From: Anisus vortex
Lineage: Eukaryota; Mollusca; Gastropoda; Planorbidae
Length of the DNA stretch: 64,000 bases
Assembly (NCBI GenBank): GCA_949126835.1
Contig: OX421494.1
Coordinates: 18,461,538-18,525,537 of the forward strand
Direction: 5' to 3'
Positions 45,301-55,679 of the stretch are shown here, one piece after another (the first letter of the stretch is position 1; each line of letters opens with the position of its first letter). A program made the position numbers and the translations under genes. Below the pieces are notes generated by a model that ran no database searches, was not told the DNA's origin, and saw only the letters and a program-made list of their open reading frames with translations.

Positions 45301-48300
45301 CTACATGTCCATGTATGAGTGTTCAAACGAGCAACTGAAGTTAAAATGAAGTGAAATGCCAATTTGCTCGACCAATTGGCAGTCTACGTCAGGCAGAGTG
45401 AGTTACTGGTTATCATTCAGCATCAGCTTCACTGTACACAGGCTAACACAGCAATGTTGGAAGGCAGGGGCGAGGCCAAATGGGGCCCCCACATAAATTT
45501 GGTAACAGGGCCCCTACAATCCTAAAGACGGCCCTGAGTAGAGTATATATTTTTATTTGTAAATAAATTATTTACAATCGTTTAGAAAATTATTAGTCTA
45601 TATTCTATTTCATTAAAATACCAGATGCTTCGAAAATAAACCATATAAACCGTAAAATTACAATTTTTTTTTGGGGGGGGGGGGGGGGCTCATTGATCCC
45701 CCAGAATCTGTCGGTCCCAGAAGGGGCGCAGACTTTGTGTCATGTCCCCGGGCGCAGATGACCCTAGCTACGCCACTGTTGAGAGATATGGTTTGGGATG
45801 GGGGCAGATGTAATAACTACGTTTGCCTACCTATCTTAGAATATCCAGTTTCATCAAAAATTTGTTATAAAAAATAATAACAAGCACTTGTTAACTAATT
45901 TATCTATACATTTATTGCCCTCTATATGCCCTTTAATTTGATATCAAGTGTGTACAATTAGATAGACAAGCATATGGCCATGACTGTTTGAATATAAAAG
46001 CACACATTCATTCAGCTTCAGTTTCTCCTACTTTGTCATTGATACTCAAATTGAATCTCTTAAACATTCATAATCCGATTTTAATTAATACTGTGTTTGA
46101 AATTATTACAATCTAATGGTAAAAGGTAACACTTATGACAGTTTCACAAAATGGACCACAGACTGTTTAAAAAGATTCCAGATTTTTCAAACGTATGTAA
46201 TACAAATAAATCATCCAGATATTACTCGTGTTAAAAAAAAAAATTGGGGGGGGGGGGCCTAGAAAAGATCTCGTACCGGCACCTTTTTTTTCTCTCGAGG
46301 GCCCTGACATCAGTAGACTATTCTGATGTAAGCTATTTAGCTAGATGGCTAGCATGTCGACCAGGCAAGAGAGTGGCTTAAAAAATCCTATACAACACCT
46401 AAAAAGCTTTTGAGCTTTGGTGGAATCAAAGACTATAATAATATGGATCGCTTGTTCTATTTTTAGAGCTTATATGTTCTTATATGCACAGCCAATAAAG
46501 TTGTCTTAAATGACTCCTACGGCTGCCTAAAGGTTTCCGCTGTATACAACTTTCGATTTTAATTTTCCATTGAGAAAATCATGGCGATAAATCAAACGGA
46601 AGTGTACAATACAATATGGAATCTGGAATTCCGAAAGGAAGTCATTCAAGTCATCAAATAGCAGAAATATTAAAACAAGCGGTCCATCTTATTATAGTCT
46701 TTGTTGGAATTGGCGTCGAGACTAGAGAAGGCAAGGCAATCGATGAGATAATGCAACAGAAGATTTAGCAACAAGTGCAATATTGGGATTTTGATGTTGG
46801 AGAGACTCATTGCATTAGCAGGGACATTTGGAACTAAACATGTAGCGTTTCTTGGATCTATTAAAATGCTCTTCGCACTTGGGAATTGTAGGCTAACTTT
46901 CTAAAAATGTGTTCAGTTGGTATTAAGCTTCTCGAAAAAAAAAAAGGATCAGATTACATAAGCAGTCAAGTCAGCAATCAGCCAAACAAATAATAATCCG
47001 CCAATATTTTTGACTTTCACTTGGTGTCAGTCATGCTGAACACATATGGCCTAGTCAAGACCGTCTCTTTCGGATTAGTGAAACAGAAGTGATAATCATT
47101 ATTTTCTTGTTTACATCTAGTTACAATGGAACATAGTTGCATTCATATTTCATGTCTAAAGTTCTGTTTGAGCAGCTTACATAAATGCGATTAGATGTTG
47201 AAATTATGAGATAATAAGGCATGGGACATGACTGATTGGCTTGGCAACTGGCAACACTACCTTATGAATCCCTATTTAGCTTCTTCTATGCAGGCCTACT
47301 ACGAGTTTTCAACACACAAAAAAGTCAAAGAAAAGTCTTGTTTTGAACATATGTTTTCACACAGTTATAAATTACTGCATCCAGACTAGGGATGTTAAAC
47401 GAAAACCGGAATACCGGATTCCGGTTTTAAATCTGAAAACCGGTTTTGATTTTTAAAACCGGATTTCGGTTTGTTGGTTGGAAAGTAGTCATTACTTCAA
47501 GTAGCACACCCTTTATGATTTTTTTTATTGGTTATGATGGAAATATTTTTTTTTTAAATTTGGATTCTCGCAAAACCATTCTTGAAATGCCTTGCTAACA
47601 CTATTTAGTCTTAGATATTGTGTTTCTTTTCTCCAAATACCAACTATGGCTTGCGATAAAAACAACATCAAACCAAATGTCGGCTCATCTTTTAGATGTG
47701 CGCTACTCTTTGATGTGCCTCAAGTGCGGCAGGGATTGCCCCTCCCGGATTGGCCTACACAGTTATTCTCGGCGGTGCAGTTGGATACCTCAACCATGAA
47801 GCCATCGTCTTTCGAGACGGACAGATGCCGACGACGACTCTTTGATGTACGTAAGCCTACGCAATGGAGAGACGCAAGCTAATTCTGTCCTGTGACCCTG
47901 AACAATTCGGCTAGACACCGCGTCTGTGCTTTATTATTAACGGCAGCATTAAATACACATTCATTTGACTTTTGATTGGTGCTACGTGATCCTATTCAAT
48001 ACATTATTTTAGCAGTCTAAGTCCACGGTGCACAAATTATCACTATTGAAAGCTATTAAATCGGTTTTAATCAATAAGCCCATATTTTTTTTAGTTCTAA
48101 AGAATGTTATGGTAAAGTGCACAAAATCATAATGTATTCACACAAATCAACTTCTTGAATGCTCTGAAAACACTTATTAAGTTTGAACTATTTTTCAAAT
48201 ACACCTAGAAAACCGCACATTTGTCTTTTCCGGCCTGTGACTTGTTTAATTGCGGGGGGGGGGGGGGGGGGGGGGGGAATCAAAATTCGGTTTTAAACCG

Positions 48301-51300
48301 GTTTTATAGAACCGAAAACCGGTTTTGAAAATAAACCGGTTTTAACGTCCCTAATCCAGACAAAAGGTAGATCTAGTTGTGTAAGTTTTATAGTCTTTAT
48401 ACTCATCACAAGCCTTGCGCATTGGGTTTTATTTCTTTATAAGCGGATGCGTGATGGTGTGAGAGGGAGAGGTGTCAGAGACCTGAGCTCACAAAGGCCA
48501 CCAAAATGCCTGGATATACCTACATAGCTGCAACACACTAATATCGTAACTTAAGTGGACAGAGGGGGCGGCCGCTACAGGCGCCAAAGTTTGCATGGGT
48601 GCCAAACGAACACTTTCTTAATCTATACGTACACTAACTTATTAATAAATGAAAACTAACATTATAAATTGGTGCCAATTTTTAACTCTGCCCCATGCGC
48701 CATTTTCATAGTTACGTACTGCAAAGCACATAGGGCCTACACAATAGGCCTATATTCACATTTGCTAAACATTCTATACACTTTAGATACATATAGTTCC
48801 AATGTTATAAAGATGCAACGGTTTTATAAATATACTGTTTTCCACACATGCACAAACAATAGCCTATACACTGAGTAGCTTATAAACACGAGGATATGGC
48901 AAAGATATACAATTAGGCATATTGGTCATCGGTAATAGTGACAAACAAAACAAACTTTCCAGTCAGCTGCCAATTTCAAAACAATTTTTTTAGGGGATCC
49001 CTTTTCATGCCCTCTTAATTAAACTCTTAATTAATAAACGTTTTGAAAAACCTACAACTTTCGATACATCTAATAATCTAGCAGCTTAATAAAGTTGTTT
49101 TTTTTTCGCAAAACCAAACAAAGCACACACTAATAAATTAAAAAAAAACAACTAATGATGTCAATTTAGTATTTTTCACAATTTAATGAAATTTTATTGA
49201 AATTAATTCAAAGTTAATTGAAGTTAATTGAAACTAAACACATATTGTTAGGTTAAAATGAGTCCTAACATTCTTTGTGACTATGATTAGACCTAAATGC
49301 ATAAACTAAGAGGATGGTAAAAATGTTTCCATAATGATTAAAGTAAAAATCGCTAGGTCAATTCTATAGAAATAGGCTACATAAACGTCACAGGACTTGG
49401 TTCATGAAATATTATACATTTGAAAAAATCACAACTGACTAGTAAGTTTGTTACGTTTTCTAAAACAACATTATACACAACATTATATGTACATTATATG
49501 TACAAGTCAAATACACCTGAACTAGTTGTAGTTTTCTTGTCGTCTGCTGGTAGACAGGGAGTGGGGAAGACACGTATACCATTACGCACACACACACAGA
49601 GAAAAAAACAATTGACAAATTTTATAATAACAATTAGAACCTAAAAGTAAACGTAAAACAATTTAAACTATGCATTGTATTAATATTTTTAACATACAAT
49701 AAAGTATGCATAAATGAACATATTAAATCTAAAAAAAATTATACTCTTCCAAATTTCAATCTGTCTTTTGATAATAAATAAAATCCAATTATTTTTGGTC
49801 TCTTTATTTCTTTTTTTTTTATGCCAGAATGTTTTAGGTTGAGTTTCGTTGGTGGCCAATGACAAATAAGCAACTTTATTTCACTGGAATTTATTTCTTT
49901 AAATCATTAGCATTGTTCAAAGAATTGAAAATGTAATCATAAATTACAGTCATTTATAATACAATCATAAGTTGTAAACGTGGAACTCTATTCTTTGCCT
50001 GGGCAGCTGCAAGTTGCAGATAATATTTTGTGTGTCGCTAAAGACCGCCTGCTAAAGACCGCCTTCGGCCCCGAGCAAATTTCTAGGTTAGGCCTGCTTA
50101 ATTTAAACCACTATCTTGGTTAGGGTTTGTGTTGAGCATCCGTTTGGCCAAGACACACACAAAAAAAAAAGAGCCAAAATGTGAAGAAGAAAAAAAAAGA
50201 ATTGAATGAAAACTTACTCATTGGGATGCCCACCACATCCTGGCCCTCCTGCCTCTTCTTTCTAAATCTTTTGATGAAGAAATTTTTGTCAGCGGAGTAA
50301 GCGATGATAATCAGGAGTGGAAAGAAAACGAAGGTCAGGACTGCTTCCCAGATTTCAATGATGTTTGGAGAGATAGCCAGCAGTACGATGGCCAGCCAAA
50401 CGTACGCAAATATACAGCTGAATGCTGTAACTGCAAACACCTGAGGACATACCAAAGTATTGGTCAAACTATATGTTCATTTTTTTTTAATGTCCATGTA
50501 TATTTAATAACACGGTCTTTATCGTAGGTCTCATTTAACACGAGTTGAAAGTATATTAATAACAGAATATAGTTAATTAGGTTTTATTTATTTCTTTATA
50601 ATGTGTGGAAGAGGCTGAAAATGTCACTGCTGTATGAGGTCAGAAGAATTTTAACCAACAGAGAACTAACATTATAATATTGCATAGACTTATTTAGAAA
50701 TGCGGCTTATCGCATTGATTTGATTTAGCTGATTCATCAACAAACTTTGATTTCCGTCATAGCTCTCTATCTCTGACATCAGTGCCGCAGAAAGACGGGG
50801 GGGGGGGTATAAAAATCCCAGTATTTTATCAAATCCAATATTTTTTAGTGGGGTTGGGGCGAAAATAAGACTTGCCAATCCAGCAGTGGCGTAGCTAAGG
50901 GAGGAGAGGGGAGGGCCCCCAAAGGAGTCTCCGAATTGTTTTTTTCTCATGTCAGAATGTCGAACGTCAAAATGCAGGGGCCCCTATAGAGGCCAAGCCC
51001 CCTGGGCCCCCCAAATCCCTAGCAACGGCACTGCACTCCAGGGCGCACCGGGTGCGATTTTTATTCACTGTGGCCCAGTCTGATAAAAATAGCACTTATG
51101 GCCTAGTCTAAAATTTAGACTATTTAATATTTATATATTTATATATAATAGGCTATTTAATAGCCACTTTCAAACGTATATTTTTTTGTTTATTGAAATT
51201 ATGTTGCCTCTACATAGTATAAAACTTGAGTGAAACAAAAAGGTCTTTAACAGAACAACTAACGACTTACTTTAACACTGGCGATCCTCCTGATTTCTCC

Positions 51301-52472
51301 GTCAGGTATGCAGTAGATACAGATGGCAGAAATGAAGAGAAGGTTGAAGGCTGCTGAGCCCACAATAGTTCCTGGACCTAGTTGTCCGGACGTCATGTTG
51401 TTGCCCACAATTTCAATGACAGAGAGCAAAATTTCCGGAGCACTGGTTCCCAGGGCCATAAGACTTAGGTTTGCAACAGTGTCATTCCAAACCTAAAATA
51501 GACACAATGGCAAAGAGTCAATCATTTTTTGTTGATCGCAGCAGATCTGACATTGACTTATGGACACACTCAAATTGTATTAATGTTATGTTATTATTAT
51601 TTTATATCGATTGTTATGTCAGCTCTAACTGGGTTCGCTATTTTGGCTCCACCTTCATCATTAAGAAAGTATTATACATTTTTTTTCTATGTATTTAAAC
51701 AACCCCGACAGGCCAACTGGTCCTGCGGAGATAAGTTTGCTCTATACGGGGGCATCATCGGTTTAGACAAAATCAAATCCCTAACCTCCAGAGTATATTA
51801 CAGAAATACAAGACAGGCCCCTCAGACTCTAAGGGTCATACAGATGTACATTCGGCAAAGGGCGAAGGCTATCCCCGGACAGAGTTTGGAGCTAAGATGA
51901 CTTCCTCTCCCGTTTCCTGCATAATAAGCATGGCCAGCCAATTCTAAGAGAGCAATCTTTGTCGCGGGCAGAAATCGCAGTTGACTCTCAGACGGTGTCT
52001 CTCAGGCATCGCCCTTGAGGATAACACACACGACTGTCCACATGATGGCACCGGTTCTAGCTCTGCCACCGCCCAATCCCTGCCGCCATGAAGGAATTTT
52101 GGGTCAAGGACTTAATAGCCTTCTATCTAGAATCTAGAAGGAACGTCTGCAAGATATTCGAATTCAACAGATGTCATTTAGAATGCATCTCACCTTCAGT
52201 TCGACTTGCTTGTAGCCGTTTTCTTCCTCGGGGTCGGAGATCCTGACCGTCCTCGTCTTGCTGGTGATTCTCTCGATGGAGGCCATGAAGACGTCTGCCA
52301 CGTAGGCCACGCCCAGGAAGCACCAGAGGAGGCCGAGCAGATACAGGAACGCTCGGACATCCACATCCCATGTGTATTCGTTGATGGCAGGCAGGAGCAG
52401 ATATCCATGTGAACAGGTGTAGTTGTTGACGTCAAACACAGGCGTATTTGCTACGGAGCTGTTGCCGCTCAT
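36069..52472 (-). CDS. Na+/Ca2+ exchanger, SLC8 (NCX) family, 12 coding exons, complete
   Basis: The exons (listed separately) join in consistent phase into 826 codons plus stop. The protein is a plasma-membrane antiporter that, in this family, swaps 3 Na+ for 1 Ca2+. Seen in order: extracellular N-terminus with N-glycosylation sequons, first transmembrane helices, alpha-1 repeat with GTSAPEILLSVIE (Glu113), further helices, a basic XIP-like stretch (KRFRKKRQ), a cytosolic loop with two Calx-beta domains (about 345-462 and 463-575), then the alpha-2 repeat with GTSMPDTFASK (Asp698) and GNVNGSNSVNVFLGLG, and C-terminal helices. The loop is shorter than in mammalian NCX1 (about 970 residues in total). 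Subfamily within SLC8 cannot be told. No transcript evidence. Confidence 0.93.
36625..36954 (-). CDS. NCX exon 11: alpha-2 repeat
   Basis: Reads ILFAFIPPAQYCGGWPAFFI, IGDLASIFGCLIGLEDSITA, ITLVAMGTSMPDTFASK and NVNGSNSVNVFLGLGLPW. The Asp in GTSMPD (residue 698) is an ion ligand. Phase 0 at both ends. Confidence 0.97.
37090..37268 (-). CDS. NCX exon 10: loop end and next helix
   Basis: Reads EFNGLVSRILNMTKANLEAL, YMQQFIEAMNVNGG and FVDYILHFCSFFWK. The last part matches the NCX segment preceding alpha-2 (YxxHFxxxFWK). Donor AAG|GTTAGT. Confidence 0.93.
37478..37583 (-). CDS. NCX exon 9: end of Calx-beta 2
   Basis: Reads KAERDESFQIELTEAAGGAT and VVTIINDEG, closing CBD2. This is the region where mammalian NCX1 splices alternative exons; only one version was found here. 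Ends in phase 1 at GAAG|GTTTGA. Confidence 0.9.
38298..38530 (-). CDS. NCX exon 8: Calx-beta 2
   Basis: Reads PGVVQFSKPSYVVKETG, KALIPLVRMGGADGHISV and EGKDYTGKEGILEFDNQE, the first two thirds of CBD2. Donor AAT|GTAAGT, phase 0. Confidence 0.94.
38721..38950 (-). CDS. NCX exon 7: Calx-beta 1, Ca2+-binding part
   Basis: Reads VETINGTAVAGEDYKPFEGT, IVDDFEWEPDEFFFVKL and VTIINDDG. The acidic clusters (GEDY, DDFEWEPDE, NDD) are the Ca2+ ligands in CBD1 of the family. Donor GATG|GTAAGT, phase 1. Confidence 0.95.
39127..39323 (-). CDS. NCX exon 6: start of Calx-beta 1
   Basis: Contains AVVQFTAASVAVMENEGKVR and LGLKRTGLMSMPVSVK, the first strands of the Ca2+-sensing domain CBD1. Donor AA|GTAAGA, phase 2. 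Confidence 0.93.
39376..39571. repeat. 17-bp tandem repeat (about 11 copies)
   Basis: Unit ACCAACAGGGTTTAAAT with AATT variants, in the intron above NCX exon 6. Confidence 0.93.
39600..41700. other. NCX intron, no feature recognised
   Basis: AT-rich intron sequence between NCX exons 5 and 6. Short frames such as 40772-40966 lack any family signature. Confidence 0.5.
41711..41875 (-). CDS. NCX exon 5: cytosolic loop
   Basis: Reads ELGRQDLTPDEAADIISRRI and GWYRINAIRNMTGGRKL, matching the conserved YRIxAxRxMTG stretch before the first Calx-beta domain. Donor GAT|GTAATT, phase 0. Confidence 0.92.
42030..42100 (-). CDS. NCX exon 4: cytosolic loop, short exon
   Basis: A 71-base exon reading SGDLERLNSIQDKNYDDEM then THLAK. 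Acceptor AACAACAG|GTG; donor AAA|GTTTGT, a weak site. It lies 8.1 kb below exon 3 and is supported by phase on both sides; it carries no strong motif of its own. Confidence 0.8.
43353..44447. mobile_element. hAT-type non-autonomous element
   Basis: Ends CATAGGTTCTCAACC and, inverted, CATAGGTTCCCAACG, with CACCGCCCCC-rich subterminal repeats on both sides. Flanks GTGTAAAC and TTGTAAAC match at 7 of 8 bases. The interior includes a partial SINE-2 head (44085-44160). Confidence 0.8.
44085..44160 (-). repeat. SINE family 2, partial head
   Basis: Reverse complement GCCGGCTGGTCCTGTGGTTG followed by a TTCACTGGACTGTCAACC match to the tRNA-like head of the copies at 24453 and 55536. Confidence 0.65.
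44560..45003 (+). pseudogene. hAT transposase fragment, ZMYM1-like, frameshifted
   Basis: One frame reads HGGFDDWYFASARLTGHKRS, the TTF-type zinc finger region (GFxDWxxxxxxLxxHxxS). A second frame continues YWRNVFKRLVNTIKYISEKE, FLGILELIAKYDDFLAEHI and GNRGSGHINYLSSTVCN. This matches the N-terminal part of ZMYM1/DUF4371-type hAT transposases. The frameshift lies near 44720. No catalytic C-terminal half follows. Confidence 0.8.
45665..45772. mobile_element. End of a CAGTGGCGTAGCTA-family element
   Basis: A poly-G tract is followed by sequence ending CCCTAGCTACGCCACTG, the inverse of the end seen at 50884. The opposite end is not recognisable. Confidence 0.6.
46427..46703. mobile_element. MITE with GACTATAATA ends
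   Basis: Inverted ends CAAAGACTATAATAATATGG and CCATCTTATTATAGTCTTTG, including GGATCGCTTG/CAAGCGGTCC. A relative is at 58550-58795. The superfamily is unclear. Confidence 0.8.
47387..48353. mobile_element. hAT-type element with 8-bp target duplication
   Basis: Ends TAGGGATGTTAAACG and, inverted, TAGGGACGTTAAAACC, with AACCGG-rich subterminal repeats. Exact ATCCAGAC flanks at 47379-47386 and 48354-48361. No transposase was recognised. A retroelement fragment (47717-47836) has landed inside. 48255-48287 is a long G tract. Confidence 0.92.
47717..47836 (+). mobile_element. Non-LTR retroelement 3' fragment with 12-bp target duplication
   Basis: A 120-base copy of the 3' end of the element at 23006-24373 (GTGCGGCAGGGATTGC, TTCTCGGCGGTGCAG, ...GATGCCGACG). 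Exact ACTCTTTGATGT repeats lie at 47705-47716 and 47837-47848. Heavily 5'-truncated. Confidence 0.9.
48362..50100. other. NCX intron, no feature recognised
   Basis: AT-rich intron sequence with short A/T runs. No conserved frame. Confidence 0.5.
50218..50440 (-). CDS. NCX exon 3: TM helices and XIP-like segment
   Basis: Reads VFAVTAFSCIFAYVWLAIVL, IIEIWEAVLTFVFFPLLIII and AYSADKNFFIKRFRKKRQ. The basic end corresponds to the autoinhibitory XIP region. Ends ATG A|GTAAGT in phase 1. Confidence 0.95.
50884..51033. mobile_element. 150-bp MITE, CAGTGGCGTAGCTA family
   Basis: Ends CAGTGGCGTAGCTA and, inverted, CAGTGCCGTTGCTA. Flanks CAATCCAG and CACTCCAG match at 7 of 8 bases, so hAT-type. Confidence 0.85.
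51271..51492 (-). CDS. NCX exon 2: alpha-1 repeat
   Basis: Begins VWNDTVANLSLMALGTSAPE and continues ILLSVIEIVGNN, then LGPGTIVGSAAFNLLFI and IPDGEIRRI. This is the ion-coordinating alpha-1 repeat. Acceptor ATTTTAG|GTT, donor AAA|GTAAGT, phase 0. Confidence 0.96.
51500..52035. other. NCX intron between exons 1 and 2
   Basis: No exon seen. Plus-strand frames at 51471-51900 lack family features and are treated as chance. Confidence 0.45.
52040..52155 (+). repeat. SINE family 2, partial copy
   Basis: Reads CCAATCCCTGCCGCCATGAA, TTTTGGGTCAAGGACTTAAT and CTAGAAGGAACGTCTG, matching the body and tail of the minus-strand copy at 55524-55675. Confidence 0.7.
52194..52472 (-). CDS. NCX exon 1 (coding): N-terminus and first helices
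   Basis: ATG at 52470-52472, 11 bases after an acceptor TTTGCAG, so at least one upstream non-coding exon probably exists. Encodes MSGNSSVANTPVFDVNNYTC (NSS and NYT sequons), a hydrophobic helix FLYLLGLLWCFLGVAYVADV and FMASIERITSK, which matches the NCX motif after TM1. Donor AAG|GTGAGA, phase 0. Confidence 0.92.
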
Positions 52473-52519
52473 GGCTCATGCGTCTGCAAATAAAAAAAAT
52501 TATAAAATAAAAACGTTAC

Positions 52520-52935
52520 CAAAGTTGATGATTTGTAGATTTTATTAGACTTTAGCAATGTGGACCCTTTGAAAAGGTTATTACAGACATTAGCACAATG
52601 ACCGTTTTGTAGATTTTATTAGACATTGTCTTATCTTATATTAGCAATATGGACACTTTGTAAAAATTATAACAAACCTTAGCACAGACATTATCACAAT
52701 AAATGCTTTGTAGACTTTATATACAGACATTTGCACAGTGAACGTTTTGAAGATTTTATATACAGACAATAGCACAGTGAACATTTTGAAGATTTTATAT
52801 ACAGACATTAGCACAGTGAACGTTTTAAAGATTTTATATACAGACAATAGCACAGTGAACGTTTTGAAGATTTTATTAGACATTAGCACAATGAACGTTT
52901 TGTAGATTTTATTAGACATTAGCGCAATGGAACTT
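52520..52935. repeat. 39-bp tandem repeat (about 10 copies)
   Basis: Unit close to AACGTTTTGAAGATTTTATA plus TACAGACATTAGCACAGTG, just upstream of NCX coding exon 1. Copies diverge more at the right end. Confidence 0.9.
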
Positions 52936-53461
52936 TTGTTAAACGAACGATTCTTTTAAAATAGATAACGTTACACCCTGTTATCGTTTATGGCATGGGG
53001 AAAAAACATAGAATGAATTTTATGGCATTATTGAACATCTGAACAGACAACATTTAGAACGGTCCAAACAAACGCACACATGATTATACACAATACATAT
53101 TCACCACTAACAAACAGCTAACGGCGCCGACGTGACCCAGCAACTTAATTTGCGAATCATTATTTAGATTAATGGTTAAGGTTCGTTCTAGTTCTAGTAT
53201 ATTTTTAATGGGCGTAACCCACTTTATTAGTGCATAATAACGACCCAACAAATGGCCAGCAAAGAATAGGCCTATGCTTTGTTTGGCTTACTATTGTGCT
53301 AATATTATAGAGCCACTAAACTTCGTAAACTACACACTACTTTGAAATAAAGTAATGCAACCTGCTAGGGTGCGAAGTGCTTTAAATATTATTTCTTTTG
53401 ATACGATAAAAGAAAACTAATGTGTATTGTTCAAATCATTATATGATATCATAGTATACTG

Positions 53462-53668
53462 CAGGGATCGGCAACCTATGGAACGCGTGCCAGACTTGGC
53501 ACGCAGAGCAATTTCTAATGGCACGTATGAAGACCCCCGAATTGGCAATTTAATTATCTTCTTCAAGAGATAGAGGGCTAGAACAAGATGACTTTTTGAC
53601 TGTTGGCACGCTGAATGAGTTAGAGACCCTACTTTGGCACACGACTATCAAAAGGTTGCCGACCCCTG
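53462..53668. mobile_element. hAT-type MITE
   Basis: CAGGGATCGGCAACC and GGTTGCCGACCCCTG ends, same family as 27993 and 28377. The target duplication is eroded (GTATACTG/GTATATAT). Confidence 0.88.
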
Positions 53669-55520
53669 GTATATATAATATAGAGGTTCACTGAAGTTCA
53701 TTCTACGAAGAAGAGTTTTGAGTGCTACGCGTTTCAGTTGATTTGGTCTTTTCTTGCATTTTGATTACAATTTTAAATGATGCTAAGTCGTTGATCTTCC
53801 CGGTTTGTTCAGGCAATTAATCCAATGCCAGTATCCCACTCTGGAATAAAGAGAATTTATATGCATTCGTTCTTGCATAGGATGAGAAAAGTCTTTTTAT
53901 CCCTATGTCTCTCACTAGATTTAATGAAAGATGATCGTGTTGTAATTCTAAGTTAGAATTGAATGCTTTATGTATTAACACTACTGCATCGTTTTCTCTC
54001 GTGTTTTTAGATTTAGGCCTATTAGTGTTTACTATTTACTTTTACTATTTAGATTTACTATTAGTGTTATATTTGCTGTCTTACCAGGCCTATTTCCCTT
54101 TTTATTAATATAGTAGAAAATATTGGAATACATAGAAAATTGTTGAAACAGCACTGGGAATAAACGTATTAAGTTACATCCATTGTTTTGTCTAACGTTA
54201 TCACGGGAATTAAGTGCTCCCAACCACACAAAAATGTATATTTCTATTCTGTGCTCCCCATAAAGCCCATTGTCCTTCAGATTGGCCAACCAATGTCATC
54301 CGGGTCCTCTGGGGGTCCGAGAATAATCCTGGAGCTGACGTAGCCAAATCCTGAGCTCTGAGCACAGCTAGACCATCTCGCGTTGTAATATTTCAGCCGT
54401 TCGGTCCATTATATAATTGAAGGTATATATTAAGAAGAGAAGAAAATGAGTTCAAACTCAATATCTTCTGTGATATTTCACGTTAATAATGTGTCCCTGC
54501 TTTGGTTGACGTGCTACTTTCATTATTGTTTTCCCGCGTTATATTCGAATGTGTTAACCCCGAAAGATATAAGGTGTCAATGCATCACAGCCGTACAATG
54601 AGAAGCAATTCTCTAAGGGAGATAATATGTGAAATAGTAATGAGTTATCGCTCATGCAAGGGGAAAAAATGTCCAGCGGCTGAGCCATTGAAGGAACCAA
54701 TGAAAAAAAAAAACACAACATGGAAACGATAATCTTATTTTTCTTATTAATAATATTTTGTAGATATTCTCGCGGAACTGACATTTTCATTGGAACCAAA
54801 ACGCTCCTTTTAAAGAAGTTGGTCTTTTAATCGATATTGGTGATGTTGAATGAATGACAGTTGGCTTACATTTATGCTAGGACAATATGTCATATGACGC
54901 AGACACGCCAAAAGAATCTAAACTTAACAATTTAGTCATCACACCATTGAAGAGGACGGGAGATATGACACAAAATGTAATATGTTCTTGTTAAAATATC
55001 ATTTCCTACTGCCTACTGCTAGATGTCTCCTAAATATTATAGTTACAAATATTTTGGTATAGGCACACGTTTAAAAAAATAATTATTTTTGTCTTATTCT
55101 TTAGAGATTTCTTAAAATTAGCATGTAGTGTGTCTCTTACTACATTATATCGAGGCATTATTTTAGTCTTCATCCAAACTTTATAGGCAAATGTTTAAAA
55201 TATAAGGTTTTGTACTTCTTACAAATGTCAGTACTATTAGACATATATCTTTAATAAATAGCACTGTAGAGAAAAATGTGTAAAAAAATGCTTTTTATTC
55301 TGTAGGCTAAGTCTAGAGATCCTATGTTTGTTGCTTGCAATAATGTTGTTATTCAGAGCTAAATTTCCACTCTCTAATTTTATCTGGTACAGACAGTTTT
55401 TGTAATTTAAATTTTTATATTTCATCATATTTGCTCTTTTCTTGTCTGAAAATTTAAAACCTCCTAAACGTGCAATAAATATTGACTTATAGAACGTATA
55501 GCCCATTAGAACTTATAAGT
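53669..55520. other. Region upstream of NCX, no gene seen
   Basis: AT-rich. A 5' UTR exon or promoter of the exchanger may be here, but nothing can be assigned. Confidence 0.4.
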
Positions 55521-55523
55521 TTA

Positions 55524-55675
55524 CAGACGTTCCTTCTAGATAGAAGATTATTACGTCCACTAGGCCCAAAACTCCAGCAGGGCGTCAGGGATCCGTCGGT
55601 GGCAGGGATAGAACCCGCGACCTGTCCGTTGGTTTTTGGTTGACAGTCCGGTGAACTAACCGCTGGACCAGCCGG
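55524..55675 (-). repeat. tRNA-derived SINE, family 2
   Basis: The reverse complement begins CCGGCTGGTCCAGCGGTTAG (box A), has GGTCGCGGGTTCTATCCC (box B), and ends CTTCTATCTAGAAGGAACGT. The 3' tail differs from the copy at 24453. Confidence 0.87.
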
Positions 55676-55679
55676 AATT

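Larger units (their letters stand above)
42730..45540. mobile_element. Probable composite hAT element (ZMYM1-like transposase), decayed
   Basis: The right end ACGGCCCTG (45538), inverted CAGGGCCGT, with GGGGCCC-rich neighbours, resembles ends of hAT elements that carry ZMYM1-like transposases. GGGGCCC-rich sequence around 42735-42800 may be the other end. The transposase fragment at 44560-45003 lies between. A second element (43353-44447) interrupts it. Boundaries are uncertain and no target duplication was found. Confidence 0.45.

Noticed and set aside
47592..47882. Plus-strand frame of 96 codons
   Set aside because: Spans the junction of the hAT element and the 120-bp retro fragment; a chance fusion.
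51529..51900. Plus-strand frame of 123 codons in an NCX intron
   Set aside because: No family signature; runs into SINE-2 sequence; probably chance or an unrecognised repeat.
52174..52435. Alternative frames over NCX exon 1 on both strands
   Set aside because: Only the frame beginning MSGNSS joins in phase to the alpha-1 exon and shows NCX motifs.
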